Counted from the first letter of the stretch, positions 54,001 through 62,170 are shown. The stretch is DNA of 64,000 bases from Geobacter sp. (GCA_003574895.1 PJFB01000013.1:1-64000); one strand, 5' to 3'. Notes: a model not told the origin generated them from the letters alone. Made by a program: numbers and translations.

Positions 54001-54970
54001 CGGTGCCGGCTTCGTTCTTGTATTCCCTGCGGCTGCCGGTGTAGCGGAAGAAAATCTGGTTGGTCTTGCCCGGCAGGTTTCTGCGGATCAGGTCTATGTT
54101 CGGCCCTTTTGCACCGGTCGGATCATTGGGATCGAAGTCAACATGGGCACCATGGCAATCGACGCATTGAATGTCCTGGCCCCCGGCGTTATGGTTGGTT
54201 TTGCCGGCATGGCAGTTGGTGCATAGATTCAGATTATCGGGCTGCCCAACGGCTACCTTCTTGCCACGGGTGTCGGTGCGCAGGAGATTGCCGTCGCCGC
54301 TGCTGATCGTGGCAAAGCCGTCAACCGTTGTACTGCGCGAATCGGCGTTATGGACCCCGTGACAGGTGGTGCAAAGAAGCTTGCCACCGGATTTGTTGAC
54401 CAGCCTGTAATTCAGGTCGGAAGAGGGATTGGCCGGATTGGCATTCTGGGGTGTTTTGTAGAACCCGGCTGGATTGCCTTTATAGGCCGAGCTGTAAGAC
54501 ACGAGAATCGGGTGGCTTCCTGCCGTATGGGTCCGCACATTGCGCGACCGATGGCAGTCCAGGCAGAGCTGGTCGTTATCATTGGCAATACGCTGGTATT
54601 TGTCGTTTTCCTGGGAGTGAGGGTTATGGCACCGAACACATGCCATTTCGTTGCCGGTGTATGCCATCACCTGAGTCAACGCCCCGGTAACAGGCGGCTG
54701 GGCCCCGGCAGCCGGCACCGTGTCGGAACCGCTCCATTTGTGGGACGTATTGACCTGATCGGCAACCGAGAACGGTTTGCTGCTTGCGGCATGCCCTGAA
54801 CTGTGGCAACTGAGACAGTTGTTGTTGAAGCCTGTGCTATCGGGCGACAATGCCGCCGTATGGCAGGTTGAGCAGGTATTGACATGAGGAGCATCAACTG
54901 CACCGACGTGGAAGGGCTTTACAAGTGCAAGTAAAGCAAAGCCGAGTGCGATTGTTAACAGTCTCTTCAT
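48035..54970 (-). CDS. Giant multihaem c-type cytochrome with LamG and FN3 domains
   Basis: A 2311-residue exported protein. The start at 54970 gives a signal peptide (MKRLLTIALGFALLALV). The N-terminal half has 21 CXXCH haem sites, counted by eye, plus one CX4CH (CSNISCH) followed by WGG and CLVCH, the pairing known in Geobacter cytochromes. No haem sites follow about residue 1070. Then come a LamG-like domain (about 1150-1390), seven FN3-like repeats of about 86 residues beginning near FAPTAISAVAGN, a glycine-rich region and a final beta domain. The haem part would conduct electrons; the rest looks adhesive. It is probably an extracellular or outer-surface cytochrome. The genes upstream encode exported DUF1566 proteins and another cytochrome. 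Confidence 0.9.
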   Translation of the reverse strand: MKRLLTIALGFALLALVKPFHVGAVDAPHVNTCSTCHTAALSPDSTGFNNNCLSCHSSGHAASSKPFSVADQVNTSHKWSGSDTVPAAGAQPPVTGALTQVMAYTGNEMACVRCHNPHSQENDKYQRIANDNDQLCLDCHRSRNVRTHTAGSHPILVSYSSAYKGNPAGFYKTPQNANPANPSSDLNYRLVNKSGGKLLCTTCHGVHNADSRSTTVDGFATISSGDGNLLRTDTRGKKVAVGQPDNLNLCTNCHAGKTNHNAGGQDIQCVDCHGAHVDFDPNDPTGAKGPNIDLIRRNLPGKTNQIFFRYTGSRREYKNEAGTGVCQGCHTVPTSIAQHASTDPKVCNTCHSHNSAKGAFSASCNSCHGYPPMVTSSGAAHPPYSDCSMCHNTSDPSLHMNGTVNVYTACNTCHDYPPAYPNGTPKANSHQSSGHLYGCSTCHSGTTANGATISNTSLHMNGAYDVQAGSGVSFTYTYAASGGTCSNISCHGNTSATWGGTAACLVCHSVAQGNRAAITSQFSANSHHIQGTLSNTQCYQCHWEANSDGSVNGTYHHSKTPGAPVELVIYGAGSRPSAYSAGVTAIQYTANGTRSEIQKINSHCLGCHSDQNNTTTPFGDGKTPKQYAWDGTSVAARYLQSGTTTWGKYSSVTNAAKKRISKAYSAHGNAAANKRGWDTVNGVDGAITNTSGTASVLCYDCHNSHGSAAEGVTTRYASATVNGGILKNTVAGQGGYSISYKPYSAGSKAHKDKRSAGASICLDCHMNPTATQTPWGYTSTYGATQQILGYWDSPFMSYSTCGPEQRYPYKKKNGVSGGHFGASYAMSSTPTSTIGGLCTPCHDPHGVSPTLGANEQYAVPLLKGTWITSPYKEDVAPANNTWLTNFAGYGEGVQYHIDQNTFGSGILGAIAGMSQSVNQSAGLCLGCHPQSTLTAAASSSNPNPWKSKNRIHESVKGWKTSDSTVEHNYSCSKCHAAHTSSVLPRLMVTDCLDSTHKGRVGYNPSPVIAASSGGDGGSGSGRIPGSYSGGGWDDYPMGLPGLSAPGNVSVTCHDSANANGYGTDGTNQSWNTVTPWAPAMISGPTAVTGGLRVLLHMDEASWNGTPNEVKDSSGGNNNGTAYNGANTVAGGISNRAGSFNGTNSSVPITYSTATAPMDNFTLEAWIQPTATHEIDAELTSGTSGTYGQRYLFGADQMGAVNGGMGVSAGTNGISVYEHGDNYMPALAVYSGTISSSQWTHIAVVYLDKRPSIYVNGVLVRTGLRSLRSHVYASHVVGGGSYGYFSGLVDEVAIYDKALTAADIQLHSQQQCSVIATDLQATINWTTFANSTSYVDYGLTTAYGSTIENSALVTNHSVILPNLTNYSTYHYRVRSVDIVGNETVSGDNTFNIATCIVAESPFAPTAISAVAGNAQATISWTAGSGSSSSLIRYGTASGNYTSSIDPAASPQTITGLANGTTIYYQVGSKNSTGTVWSDQYSVTPVGPPSAPTGISSIAGNAQATISWTAGTGATSSLIRYGTVSGTYTTTIDPAASPQAITSLANGTIYYYQVGAKNSSGTTWSTQYTVTPVALPSAPIGISSLPGNAQATISWTAGTGATSSLIRYGTVSGTYTTTIDPASSPQAVTGLANGTIYYYQVGAKNSAGTTWSVQYSVTPVLPVPSAPTGISSVAGNTQATITWTVGANATSSLIRYGTSSGSYPTTINPATSPRVITGLANGTIYYYQVGAYNTAGTTWSAQYTVTPVGPPNAPTGISSVSGNTQATISWTAGAGATSSLIRYGTASGSYTTTIDPAASPQPIASLANGTTYYYQVGAKNSAGTTWSGQYSVKPIAPPSAPTGISSVTDNAQITITWTAGAGATSSLIKYGTASGTYTTTINPASSPRAITGLVNGTTYYYQVGAYNTAGTTWSSEYSATPQIPAVAPTGIFVTTGDTQATISWTAGIGATSSAIRYGTTSGTYTTTIDPATSPKTITGLTNGIPIYYQVGAKNAWGITWSSEYSFTLTASSSQTSWTTPGTYTYVVPSGVTSITTVIKGGGGAGGLQDNVGNQAPGASGDLVSTTIAVAPGDQLTVYVADGGFVTNNYDTNPGSGGTGYVTGGSGSPGSGDVGTGAWSYGGSGGGGSSAITLSTTLLAQAKGGAGGRSSDYDDYDYWYYDGGYYVAGSGGAGGGTDYPAVTTAGAGGAGGGIGLRGAAGAVSIVVGLTPPPAPTVTPAGSYYYGYDSTEPPQTPKVLQWSSVTAPSPFGGDPIEYNVELNGVLQGWQSGTSLTINAGDYPASYTWRVQARDKAIPAAVSPWSGYDTFRALYW
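48955..50770 (-). repeat. Tandem FN3-coding repeats
   Basis: Seven consecutive units of about 250-260 bases inside the cytochrome gene encode the motif SSLIRYGT...TYYYQVGAKN. Several neighbouring units are nearly identical at the DNA level (for example SGTYTTTIDPA blocks), so the array could gain or lose units by recombination. Confidence 0.85.
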
Positions 54971-55038
54971 AGATGGCCCCCTGAGTCTCTTCATATATAA
55001 GTATCTGCAAAACAAATTTGTTTTCTAAATCTGTACCC

Positions 55039-56130
55039 TTATCTGATGACCACGTTTTCCACCCGCACTGTGCCGGATGAAATCCTCATTACACCCGACA
55101 AGGCGGAGATGTACCCTTTATTACTGGCAAACTTGCCGTCAAACCCTCCCTTGAGGGTGACGTCTTTGCTTTTGTTGAACACGGGGGATTCCGTCAAGTC
55201 CACAGCCTGTATGTTGATGGAAGCGCCGCTGATTGCTTTTTCATAGGCATCGTTTATGAGTGGATAATAGGCCGTGTCGAGATTTACCGGCGGGTGAACG
55301 CTGAAAGTTGCAGTAACCGATGTGGCACCGTTCATTTTGACCAGACAACTCCCGTTTCCGCTGCATCCACCGCCGGACCACGACTCAAAGAAAGAGCCGA
55401 AGCTCTCCGTTGGGATGAGGGTCACTTCCGTTGCCTCATCGAACTTTGCCGAACAAGTGCCGGTGCAGGAAATACCGACGGGGTCGCTGGTGACGGTTCC
55501 GCTGCCTGCCCCGGCTTTAGTGGAGGTCAGAAGATACTGCACGGGCGGAAGACTTCGTACGGGCCAGACATAGTAGTCAATGGTTTTGTAATCGTGAGAA
55601 ATGATCCCGGAATAGATATTGACGAGCCAGGCAAAACTCGGGTCAAGGGCATCTGTCGTGGATGTCCAGTAGTAATCAGGAATGAAACTGGTGGATCCGG
55701 AAATGATCGGCGTTATTACAAATGGGTGCCCTGTTGGCAAGGCGGGGTTGTAATTGGCAAGATCGATCAGGCTCTCCAGTTCCGTCACATTGGGCAGGCG
55801 CCAGTCACCGGCCTTGGAACCGTCCGTAAGGCCGCACCGGCCGCTGGACAGTATTTTTGCATTATTCAGGGCCGTATCCCACGACTGGGTACCGGCATAG
55901 CAGTGGGTATCCTTCAGCCAGATCAAGCCGGTCAGGTTATCGGTAACGGAACCATTGCCATTATCGGTAAAGCGTTGGCCGGAAACAGCGACCCCTTTCT
56001 GAAGGTATCCGTCATCTCCCGTATAGTAGCTTACGGTCTGTCCGGTCCCGGGCAATTGTATTGTCCCGGCGTGCCCTGGTTGGGCACACAGACTGAGCAG
56101 AATCAAAGTAACTATGGTAAAAATTTTCAT
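55039..56130 (-). CDS. Exported DUF1566 protein with InlB-like repeat and shared C-terminal module
   Basis: A 363-residue exported protein (signal peptide 1-21, cleavage near GHA-GT). The DUF1566/Lcl-like domain covers about 35-195 (RFTDNGNGSVTDNLTGLIWLK, GDWRLPNVTELESL, YWTSTT, VWPVRSL). An InlB-B-type Cys-containing repeat follows (ISCTGTCSAKF, SWSGGGCSGNGSC). The last ~80 residues form a module with VTLKGGFD that ends in VVIR and recurs at the C-termini of two other secreted proteins here. It lies upstream of the giant cytochrome with a 68-base gap and is probably co-transcribed. Function is unknown; DUF1566 domains are usually on surface or fimbrial-type proteins. Confidence 0.8.
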   Translation of the reverse strand: MKIFTIVTLILLSLCAQPGHAGTIQLPGTGQTVSYYTGDDGYLQKGVAVSGQRFTDNGNGSVTDNLTGLIWLKDTHCYAGTQSWDTALNNAKILSSGRCGLTDGSKAGDWRLPNVTELESLIDLANYNPALPTGHPFVITPIISGSTSFIPDYYWTSTTDALDPSFAWLVNIYSGIISHDYKTIDYYVWPVRSLPPVQYLLTSTKAGAGSGTVTSDPVGISCTGTCSAKFDEATEVTLIPTESFGSFFESWSGGGCSGNGSCLVKMNGATSVTATFSVHPPVNLDTAYYPLINDAYEKAISGASINIQAVDLTESPVFNKSKDVTLKGGFDGKFASNKGYISALSGVMRISSGTVRVENVVIR

Positions 56131-56180
56131 TTATGTTTCCTGCATCGAGATTTTGATGAGTTGCCGAATTTCAGTCGCAA

Positions 56181-56801
56181 TTATTGACTGTCGCGCACCG
56201 GCCAGATATAGCCCGCGTAGCTCTTCACCGAGCGATTGATGCTGCTGTCGCCGAAATTGATGCTCCAGGCCATGGAGTCATCTTCCGCACTGGTTGTGGA
56301 CGTCCAATACAAGACATCGGCCGTGGGTTGTTGGATGGCCGAAAAACCATATGACCCCAAATAGGCTATGCTGTTGCCCTGTTGCCGGTTGAGCAGGCTC
56401 TGCAGTTCCTTGCGGTTCGGCAAACGCCAATCTCCGGCCTTTGAGCCGTCAGATAGACTGCAAGCGCCATTGGACAAGGTGTTTGCCTTGTTGAGGGCCG
56501 TTGTCCATGGCTTGTAACCGAAACAATTGGCGTTTTTAAGCCAGACCAGGCCAGTCAACTTGTCCGTAATTGTGCCGTTTCCATTGTCGTTGAAACGAGT
56601 AGACGGCAAGGCGACTCCAACCTGCTTATCGCCATCCTGACCGGTTCCGGCGCAGGCAATTGGGCTTCCGCTGGCATCCCAGCAGGTCGTCTGCCCTGTT
56701 CGCGGAAGACTGACCAGCGCAGCCGCGTCAGCGACAGACAAGGAAAATGCCAGAACGGCTATTAGTTCTACCATCAGGAAACACATGGATTTGACGGTCA
56801 T
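56181..56801 (-). CDS. Exported DUF1566 protein
   Basis: A 206-residue exported protein with a signal peptide (cleavage near ADA-AA at about residue 27). It is a single DUF1566/Lcl-like domain: RFNDNGNGTITDKLTGLVWLKNANC, GDWRLPNRKELQSLL, YWTSTTSAEDD, GYIWPVRDSQ. It shares the domain with the protein downstream but lacks the InlB-like and C-terminal modules. The four Cys are probably disulfide-bonded. The two genes are 50 bases apart, so they are likely one transcript with the cytochrome gene. Confidence 0.8.
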   Translation of the reverse strand: MTVKSMCFLMVELIAVLAFSLSVADAAALVSLPRTGQTTCWDASGSPIACAGTGQDGDKQVGVALPSTRFNDNGNGTITDKLTGLVWLKNANCFGYKPWTTALNKANTLSNGACSLSDGSKAGDWRLPNRKELQSLLNRQQGNSIAYLGSYGFSAIQQPTADVLYWTSTTSAEDDSMAWSINFGDSSINRSVKSYAGYIWPVRDSQ

Positions 56802-56815
56802 GTCTCATTACCCTT

Positions 56816-56955
56816 CCTGATTAGCGTTATTCTTCCGCTGAAAAGTGTCGTCCCCGAATGCTTCTATCGGGGATCCAGTCTTTTCAAGAAGTTAAAATCC
56901 GGATTCCGGCCTAAAGCCTGCCGGAATGACATAGCGGAAGATTGACGCTAATCAG
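56816..56955. repeat. MITE-like element, copy 3 (inverted, diverged)
   Basis: About 140 bases with ends CTGATTAGCG and CGCTAATCAG. Reverse-complemented, it shows the same internal palindromes (TCATTCCGGC...GCCGGAATCC and GGATCCCCGATAGAA...TTCGGGGA) as the copies at 31659 and 62369. It lies between the cytochrome lipoprotein and DUF1566 genes. Confidence 0.8.
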
Positions 56956-56984
56956 ATTACCCTTTGATGCAAGTTACATCTGTA

Positions 56985-57926
56985 TCAGTGACAACCGAAA
57001 CAGCTTGATTTGAATTTGGCCTGTATATTGACGGTTTTATTGCCGTGTAACGGATTTGCCCCTCCAACGATTCTGTTGCCGTTGGAATCAGTCGTTGCAT
57101 CCGGGTGGCATAATTGACAGCCGTTTGTAGCAATGCTTGTGTTGCCGCCATGATAACCGCTGTGCCAGACCCCGGTCTGGGGCGGATTGCCGTGGCAACT
57201 GCTGCACATGGCCGAGCTGCTGGGATCCCAATTGGCAATGGCACTGCTCACCCCTCCGTAATTAACACTCAACAACAATGGCTCCCCATCGCCGCCAGGA
57301 AAGTAGTACTCGAAAGTACCGTTCGGAATGAAGTGACAGGCTATGTTTGAGCAGGTGGCAAACCGGAATGTCGCTGGAGGCGGGACATCCCAGTTACTGC
57401 TCTGCACATAAACAGGTGCCAGGGGATTGGGGTCGGTCGGCGTGGCTTGAATAAAGGCATCAGTCAAAGGATTCTTGAAGAATGAATCGGGGATGTAAAA
57501 AGAGTAGTTCAGGTCGTGGCAACCCTGGCAATTATTCATCACTGCCCCATGCTTGAGATGCATCAGATCCGGGCAAAGATTGTTACCGTCGGCGTCATAA
57601 CAGAGATTGGTGGTGGAACCAAACACAACCTTATTGGCTTGTTGAGGAATTACATAGGTATCGATGGACGCATCATGGGGAACCCATTCCGTTCCGTTGA
57701 ATATGTATTCCCGGTTTTCAGATGCATTGAAATCAAGCTGCCCGACCTTGGGGGAGGAAGCTGCGGCATTTGACGGGTTTTGCGCAGTGTTGCCAGTTGA
57801 CATGCTCGGGTCACCGCAACCTGACATCAACAGAACAGCAGCCGCAAAAAGTACGGTGAGAACACCCATATAAACCCGTGCTCCATGGCTCATCTTTTTT
57901 GATTTCCGCCAATACTGGGATTTCAT
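56985..57926 (-). CDS. Multihaem cytochrome lipoprotein
   Basis: A 313-residue lipoprotein (lipobox LLMSGC at about residue 37) with five haem-type sites: CQGCH, a CX4CH (CSNIACH), CSSCH, CQLCH and a final CFGCH that is the very end of the protein. The CX4CH...CXXCH pairing is the same as in the giant cytochrome. It is probably anchored to the outer membrane and acts in electron transfer to the outside. The start at 57926 has AAGGAGA nine bases upstream. A MITE-like element lies downstream, so co-transcription with the next genes is uncertain. Confidence 0.85.
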   Translation of the reverse strand: MKSQYWRKSKKMSHGARVYMGVLTVLFAAAVLLMSGCGDPSMSTGNTAQNPSNAAASSPKVGQLDFNASENREYIFNGTEWVPHDASIDTYVIPQQANKVVFGSTTNLCYDADGNNLCPDLMHLKHGAVMNNCQGCHDLNYSFYIPDSFFKNPLTDAFIQATPTDPNPLAPVYVQSSNWDVPPPATFRFATCSNIACHFIPNGTFEYYFPGGDGEPLLLSVNYGGVSSAIANWDPSSSAMCSSCHGNPPQTGVWHSGYHGGNTSIATNGCQLCHPDATTDSNGNRIVGGANPLHGNKTVNIQAKFKSSCFGCH

Positions 57927-59025
57927 AACGTGGAATCTCCTTAAACGAGTTAACCCATTCAAATAAATTTATTATAAATTTTAAATATTTCGCAGACCGC
58001 CAACTAAGCCGGCAAATCTCCAAATGACTGACTTGCCAAAGGCAATATATTTATGCTGAAAAAAAGTCCAACTGGCGTCCGGTTTAATGAAAATGCTATT
58101 TATGCACAAATTATGCCTTTAAAATTGTTCCAAAGGACAAAGGTCTTACGGTAGATGTTGAGCTCGATTCTGACATGGCCATCCGCCATATAACCGAATA
58201 AGGCAAGCGTGATGACTCCGACTGCAGAACAAGTATTTATAAATTCACTAATTTAACCGCAGGTATATTTATCCGTCGAAAGCAACCGGGCAGGACAAGC
58301 CGAACCACCTGTTTGCGCCTGTAAAGCCGGCACCGACACGAGGGTGATTCGTCTATTTGCATGGATAATGAAACAAAGGAGGGTGTTGTGGAAAATAACT
58401 CGACAAAACAAGGCATTACCAATCATGCCATGCTCAACTGCCACACCATGATAATCCCATGATTTCAGATGGTTTCATTTTCAATCATCTGCTCGCCCAA
58501 ACAAGCCGCACAGACGTAATTGCATACCGTATACAGCCTGACACCAATCTGTCAGAAATATCGTCACATTAATATATTAGTTTGTGTGAATTAAAAAACA
58601 TGGCGACATAAAATACAATCATCTCGGGGCTGTTTGATTTACACGGCCGAACGTCATGTTTCCGGCAAAACCGCCACAACAATATATGTTATCATTACAG
58701 CAAGTTGTGGACAGCGCTAAGTGTAAGAAACTTCGACAGTTTTTGCTATTTTAATTAACCATAATCCAGGTTTCATGCCATTGCCACCATAAGTCCGAAC
58801 CCATTCCCGCCCGAATTGCTCTTTACAAATGGCACAAATATCACTGGCACGATTATAGCATTTCGACACAACTGAAAAAGCCATAAGAACCGGTGCGTTG
58901 CAATTTGCCAACAAATACGGAATACCTCTCTTGGGCCATAAAAGGCAGCCCGTTGACACGTTCACCAAGGCATGTATGGCATTGCAACAAGAGTTAGGCA
59001 CGACGCTGAAACAGAGGTGACAACT
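57927..59025. other. Long intergenic region between divergent exoprotein genes
   Basis: About 1.1 kb contains no convincing gene, riboswitch or repeat. A minus-strand frame at 58717-59001 would encode a Cys-rich 94-residue peptide but overlaps the start of the propeller gene and has no recognised family. The divergent promoters of the cytochrome lipoprotein and the propeller gene must lie here. Confidence 0.4.
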
Positions 59026-62007
59026 TTGAGCAGAAAGATTTACTTCCTTGTCCTGCTGTCCTGCATGGCACTCCCTACCCTATGCTTCGCAACCCCCCTG
59101 CTTACAACGCCTTCATTCGAGAACGTGGGACCTGGCCAGGCCACCCTGGTACTCCAATCCAGCGGCTCCGGCACCGGTTATTTCACCCTTCTGGCAGGAA
59201 ACAATGCGACATGCGGCACAGGGGCCCAGGTTGCAGCAGGGCTGGACAGCAGCGGCACAGGGGCGCCATACCACGGGTCATTGCCTCTGGCTGCCACTAC
59301 CACGGGCCGCTACACGGTCCGCAACCTGACACAGGGTACACCCTACACGGCCTGCTTCGCTGCCGACAGCCCCAGCGGCTCCAACCTGAGCCCAATCCCT
59401 GTTTCGGCCAACCTCACCACCGGAACACCCGCGACCCTGCTCACTCCATTTTGGGGAGCCGTTGGCAATGCCGGCTTCTCTGCTGACGTGGCCAGCTTTA
59501 TCTCGCTGGCCTTTGCCCCCGATGGCACCCCCTATGTGGCCTATAGTGACTATGGCAACAGCGGCAAGGCGACAATGATGACGTTTGACGGCATGGGTTG
59601 GGGCATTGTGGGCAACGCGGGGTTTTCTGCCGGCAGGGCCATTAACATTTCTCTGGCCTTTGCACCGGACGGGACCCCGTATGTGGCGTATTGCGATCTG
59701 GGCAACAGCAACAAGGCAACGGTCATGAAGTACAACAACGGTGTATGGAGCGCGCTGGGAATCGCCGGATTTTCACCTGGCGCAGCCAATTTCACATCTC
59801 TGGCCTTTGCCCCGGACGGAGCCCCCTGCGTGGCATTTAAGGATGGTGCCAACAGCAACAAGGCCACAGTCATGAAGTTCGATGGCACGAACTGGAACAT
59901 TGTGGGCAACGCCGGCTTCTCCGCCGGACAGGCCGACTACACATCTCTGGCCTTTGCCCCGGACGGGGCCCCCTGCGTGGCATATAAAGATGCAGCCAGC
60001 AGCAGCAAGGCCACAATGATGAAATTCGATGGCACGAATTGGGTCACTGTGGGCACCGCCGGCTTTTCCGCCGGCCAAGCCGACTACACCTCCCTGGACT
60101 TTGCCCCGGACGGAACCACATACGTGGTTTATGAGGATAGCTACAACAATAGCATGGCGACGGCAATGAAGTTTGACGGCTCAAACTGGGTCACCGTGGG
60201 CAGCGCCGGCTTCTCCGCCGGCCAGGCATATTTCACCTCCCTGGCTATTGCACCGGACAACACCCCCTACGTGGTGTACGAAGACAAAACGAACAATACC
60301 ATGGCAACAGTAATGAGGTTCGACGGCTCAAACTGGGTCACCGTAGGCAGCGCCGGATTCTCCGCCGGCCAGGCTCTTTACACATCAATCGCCTTTGCCC
60401 CCGATGGGACCCCCTATGTTGCATACATGGACTATGGCAACGGCCAAAAAGCGACGGTCATGAATCTGGCAGCCGTGAAAGCCACCCCTGTCACAACAGT
60501 CATATCCAGTGCCAACCCTTCAACCTTTGGGCAGGCAATTACCCTCACCGCCACATTATCCCCGGAAAACGCCAGCGGCACGGTGACCTTCCTGGATGGC
60601 GCCAACAGCCTGGGAACATCCACCCTTGCCGGCGGCATTGCCACCTGCAACACCTCTGCCCTGGGTGCAGGCAACCACAGCATCACCGCGTTCTACAGAG
60701 GCGACAGCAACTACCACGCCTCAACTTCCTCATCCTTGGCCCAGACCGTGAATAAAGGCAACTCCGCCACAACGGTAAACCAGGATCTCAACGCCTCGAT
60801 CCCGGGCCAATCCGTCACTTTCACGGCAAACGTAACAAGCGGGGCAACAGGGGTGGTGACCTTCACCGAAGGCGGTACGACACTCTGCCCCGAAGTTGCC
60901 TTGAACATCGGAATGGCATCCTGCAGCACCTCCTTCTTGAGCGTGGGCTCCCACACGATCACCGCTGCCTACAGCGGCGATGTCAACCATGCCAATTCCG
61001 GCGGATCGGTGGACCATAGCGTTAAAAGCGCGGCCACGATTACACTCGATGCCGCAACACTCAATACCAGTTACGACGGTACCGCCAAGACCGTTACCGC
61101 CACCACGAACCCAGGCGGCCTGGGCTACCTACTTACCTACAACGGCAACACCACTCCTCCGTCGGCCATCGGCAGCTATACCGTAAGCGCCCTGATTACC
61201 GACAACAACTACCTGGGCAACACTACCGGCATACTGGTTATCAGGGATCCGGCAATACCGGTCATCCAAACCTTCACCGCACTCCCCAGGGCAAATTATC
61301 TGATAGCGGACACAACCATAGTTGCCACTGATGACGTCGGGGTCACCGGCTATTGCGTCACCGAGTCAACCAACAGCACAGACTGCACCTGGAGTCCAAG
61401 CCCAACCGGCAGCTACACCTTCGCTACTGCCGGACTTAAGACCCTTTATGCCTTTGCCAGGGATGCCGCCGGCAATGTCTCGCCTTACTTTGTTACCACT
61501 CTCATAGTCAACAGCCCAATCCTTACAGTAGCTGTCGGGGGAACAGGGACCGGTACGGTCACCACCAGCCCTGCCGGTATTTCCTGTACAAACGGCGTCT
61601 GCACCGCCACCTTCACCGGCAAGGTCAACCTCTATGCCACTCCTTCCGTACTATCCAATTTCGTTGGCTGGGGAGAAGCCTGCAATGGATTGGTGGATGC
61701 ATGCAGCGTGACCATGAATGGCCCCAAAACGGTTACCGCGACCTTCAACGCGGCAACACTTTTGCACATAGGCGGGACCACATACCCGACGCTTCAGGCG
61801 GCCTATGAGGCGGCCACCAGGGGCGCAGTGATCCAGATGCTCGACAATACGACCACCGGCACTCTGACAGCCGGCAAAAGCATTACGGTCACACTCAAGG
61901 GAGGGTATGACCCGAGCTATACGTCCATAACCGGAACCACCGCGCTGACAGGACCGATAAAGATTCAACAGGGCAAGATTGAGGCCGACAAGATTGTAAT
62001 CAGGTAA
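59026..62007 (+). CDS. Secreted seven-repeat propeller protein with Ig-like domains
   Basis: A 993-residue exported protein. The start is taken as the TTG at 59026 with GAGGTG just upstream, giving a signal peptide (SRKIYFLVLLSCMALPTLCFA). After an N-terminal FN3-like domain come seven tandem repeats of about 49 residues (59452-60471) of the form VGxAGFSAGxAxxTSLAFAPDG, the number needed for one seven-bladed beta-propeller. Then follow two Ig-like (Big_3-type) domains (VTFLDGANSLGTSTL, VVTFTEGGTTL), an MBG-like domain, a Cys-containing region, an InlB-like repeat, and the C-terminal module with VTLKGGYDPSY that ends in IVIR. It is probably a surface adhesin or binding protein; the ligand is unknown. 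Confidence 0.85.
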   Translation: MSRKIYFLVLLSCMALPTLCFATPLLTTPSFENVGPGQATLVLQSSGSGTGYFTLLAGNNATCGTGAQVAAGLDSSGTGAPYHGSLPLAATTTGRYTVRNLTQGTPYTACFAADSPSGSNLSPIPVSANLTTGTPATLLTPFWGAVGNAGFSADVASFISLAFAPDGTPYVAYSDYGNSGKATMMTFDGMGWGIVGNAGFSAGRAINISLAFAPDGTPYVAYCDLGNSNKATVMKYNNGVWSALGIAGFSPGAANFTSLAFAPDGAPCVAFKDGANSNKATVMKFDGTNWNIVGNAGFSAGQADYTSLAFAPDGAPCVAYKDAASSSKATMMKFDGTNWVTVGTAGFSAGQADYTSLDFAPDGTTYVVYEDSYNNSMATAMKFDGSNWVTVGSAGFSAGQAYFTSLAIAPDNTPYVVYEDKTNNTMATVMRFDGSNWVTVGSAGFSAGQALYTSIAFAPDGTPYVAYMDYGNGQKATVMNLAAVKATPVTTVISSANPSTFGQAITLTATLSPENASGTVTFLDGANSLGTSTLAGGIATCNTSALGAGNHSITAFYRGDSNYHASTSSSLAQTVNKGNSATTVNQDLNASIPGQSVTFTANVTSGATGVVTFTEGGTTLCPEVALNIGMASCSTSFLSVGSHTITAAYSGDVNHANSGGSVDHSVKSAATITLDAATLNTSYDGTAKTVTATTNPGGLGYLLTYNGNTTPPSAIGSYTVSALITDNNYLGNTTGILVIRDPAIPVIQTFTALPRANYLIADTTIVATDDVGVTGYCVTESTNSTDCTWSPSPTGSYTFATAGLKTLYAFARDAAGNVSPYFVTTLIVNSPILTVAVGGTGTGTVTTSPAGISCTNGVCTATFTGKVNLYATPSVLSNFVGWGEACNGLVDACSVTMNGPKTVTATFNAATLLHIGGTTYPTLQAAYEAATRGAVIQMLDNTTTGTLTAGKSITVTLKGGYDPSYTSITGTTALTGPIKIQQGKIEADKIVIR

Positions 62008-62135
62008 TGGCGCTCACCTCTGACCGCCATTTGAAGACCGCCTGGGTAGCGTTAATATCAAAAGGGAAGGATGATTAGCTTAATTTGAAGGACAAAAAGT
62101 GGATACATCACAGGTGGGTAATAAAGTCGGCAGGC

Positions 62136-62170
62136 AAAAAAATTGAGTACCCCTTGTGAAGTACTCAATT
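62136..62170 (-). terminator. Terminator-like hairpin
   Basis: The stem AATTGAGTAC / GTACTCAATT is followed on the minus strand by a run of T. The sequence is closely related to the hairpin at 31580-31616. It may end the transcript from the small gene at 62511-62876, or serve the propeller gene in the other direction. Confidence 0.65.

Noticed and set aside
58717-59001. 94-codon Cys-rich minus-strand frame
   Set aside because: It overlaps the upstream region of the propeller gene, has no ribosome site I can support and no recognised family. It could be a relic, but the evidence is too weak.
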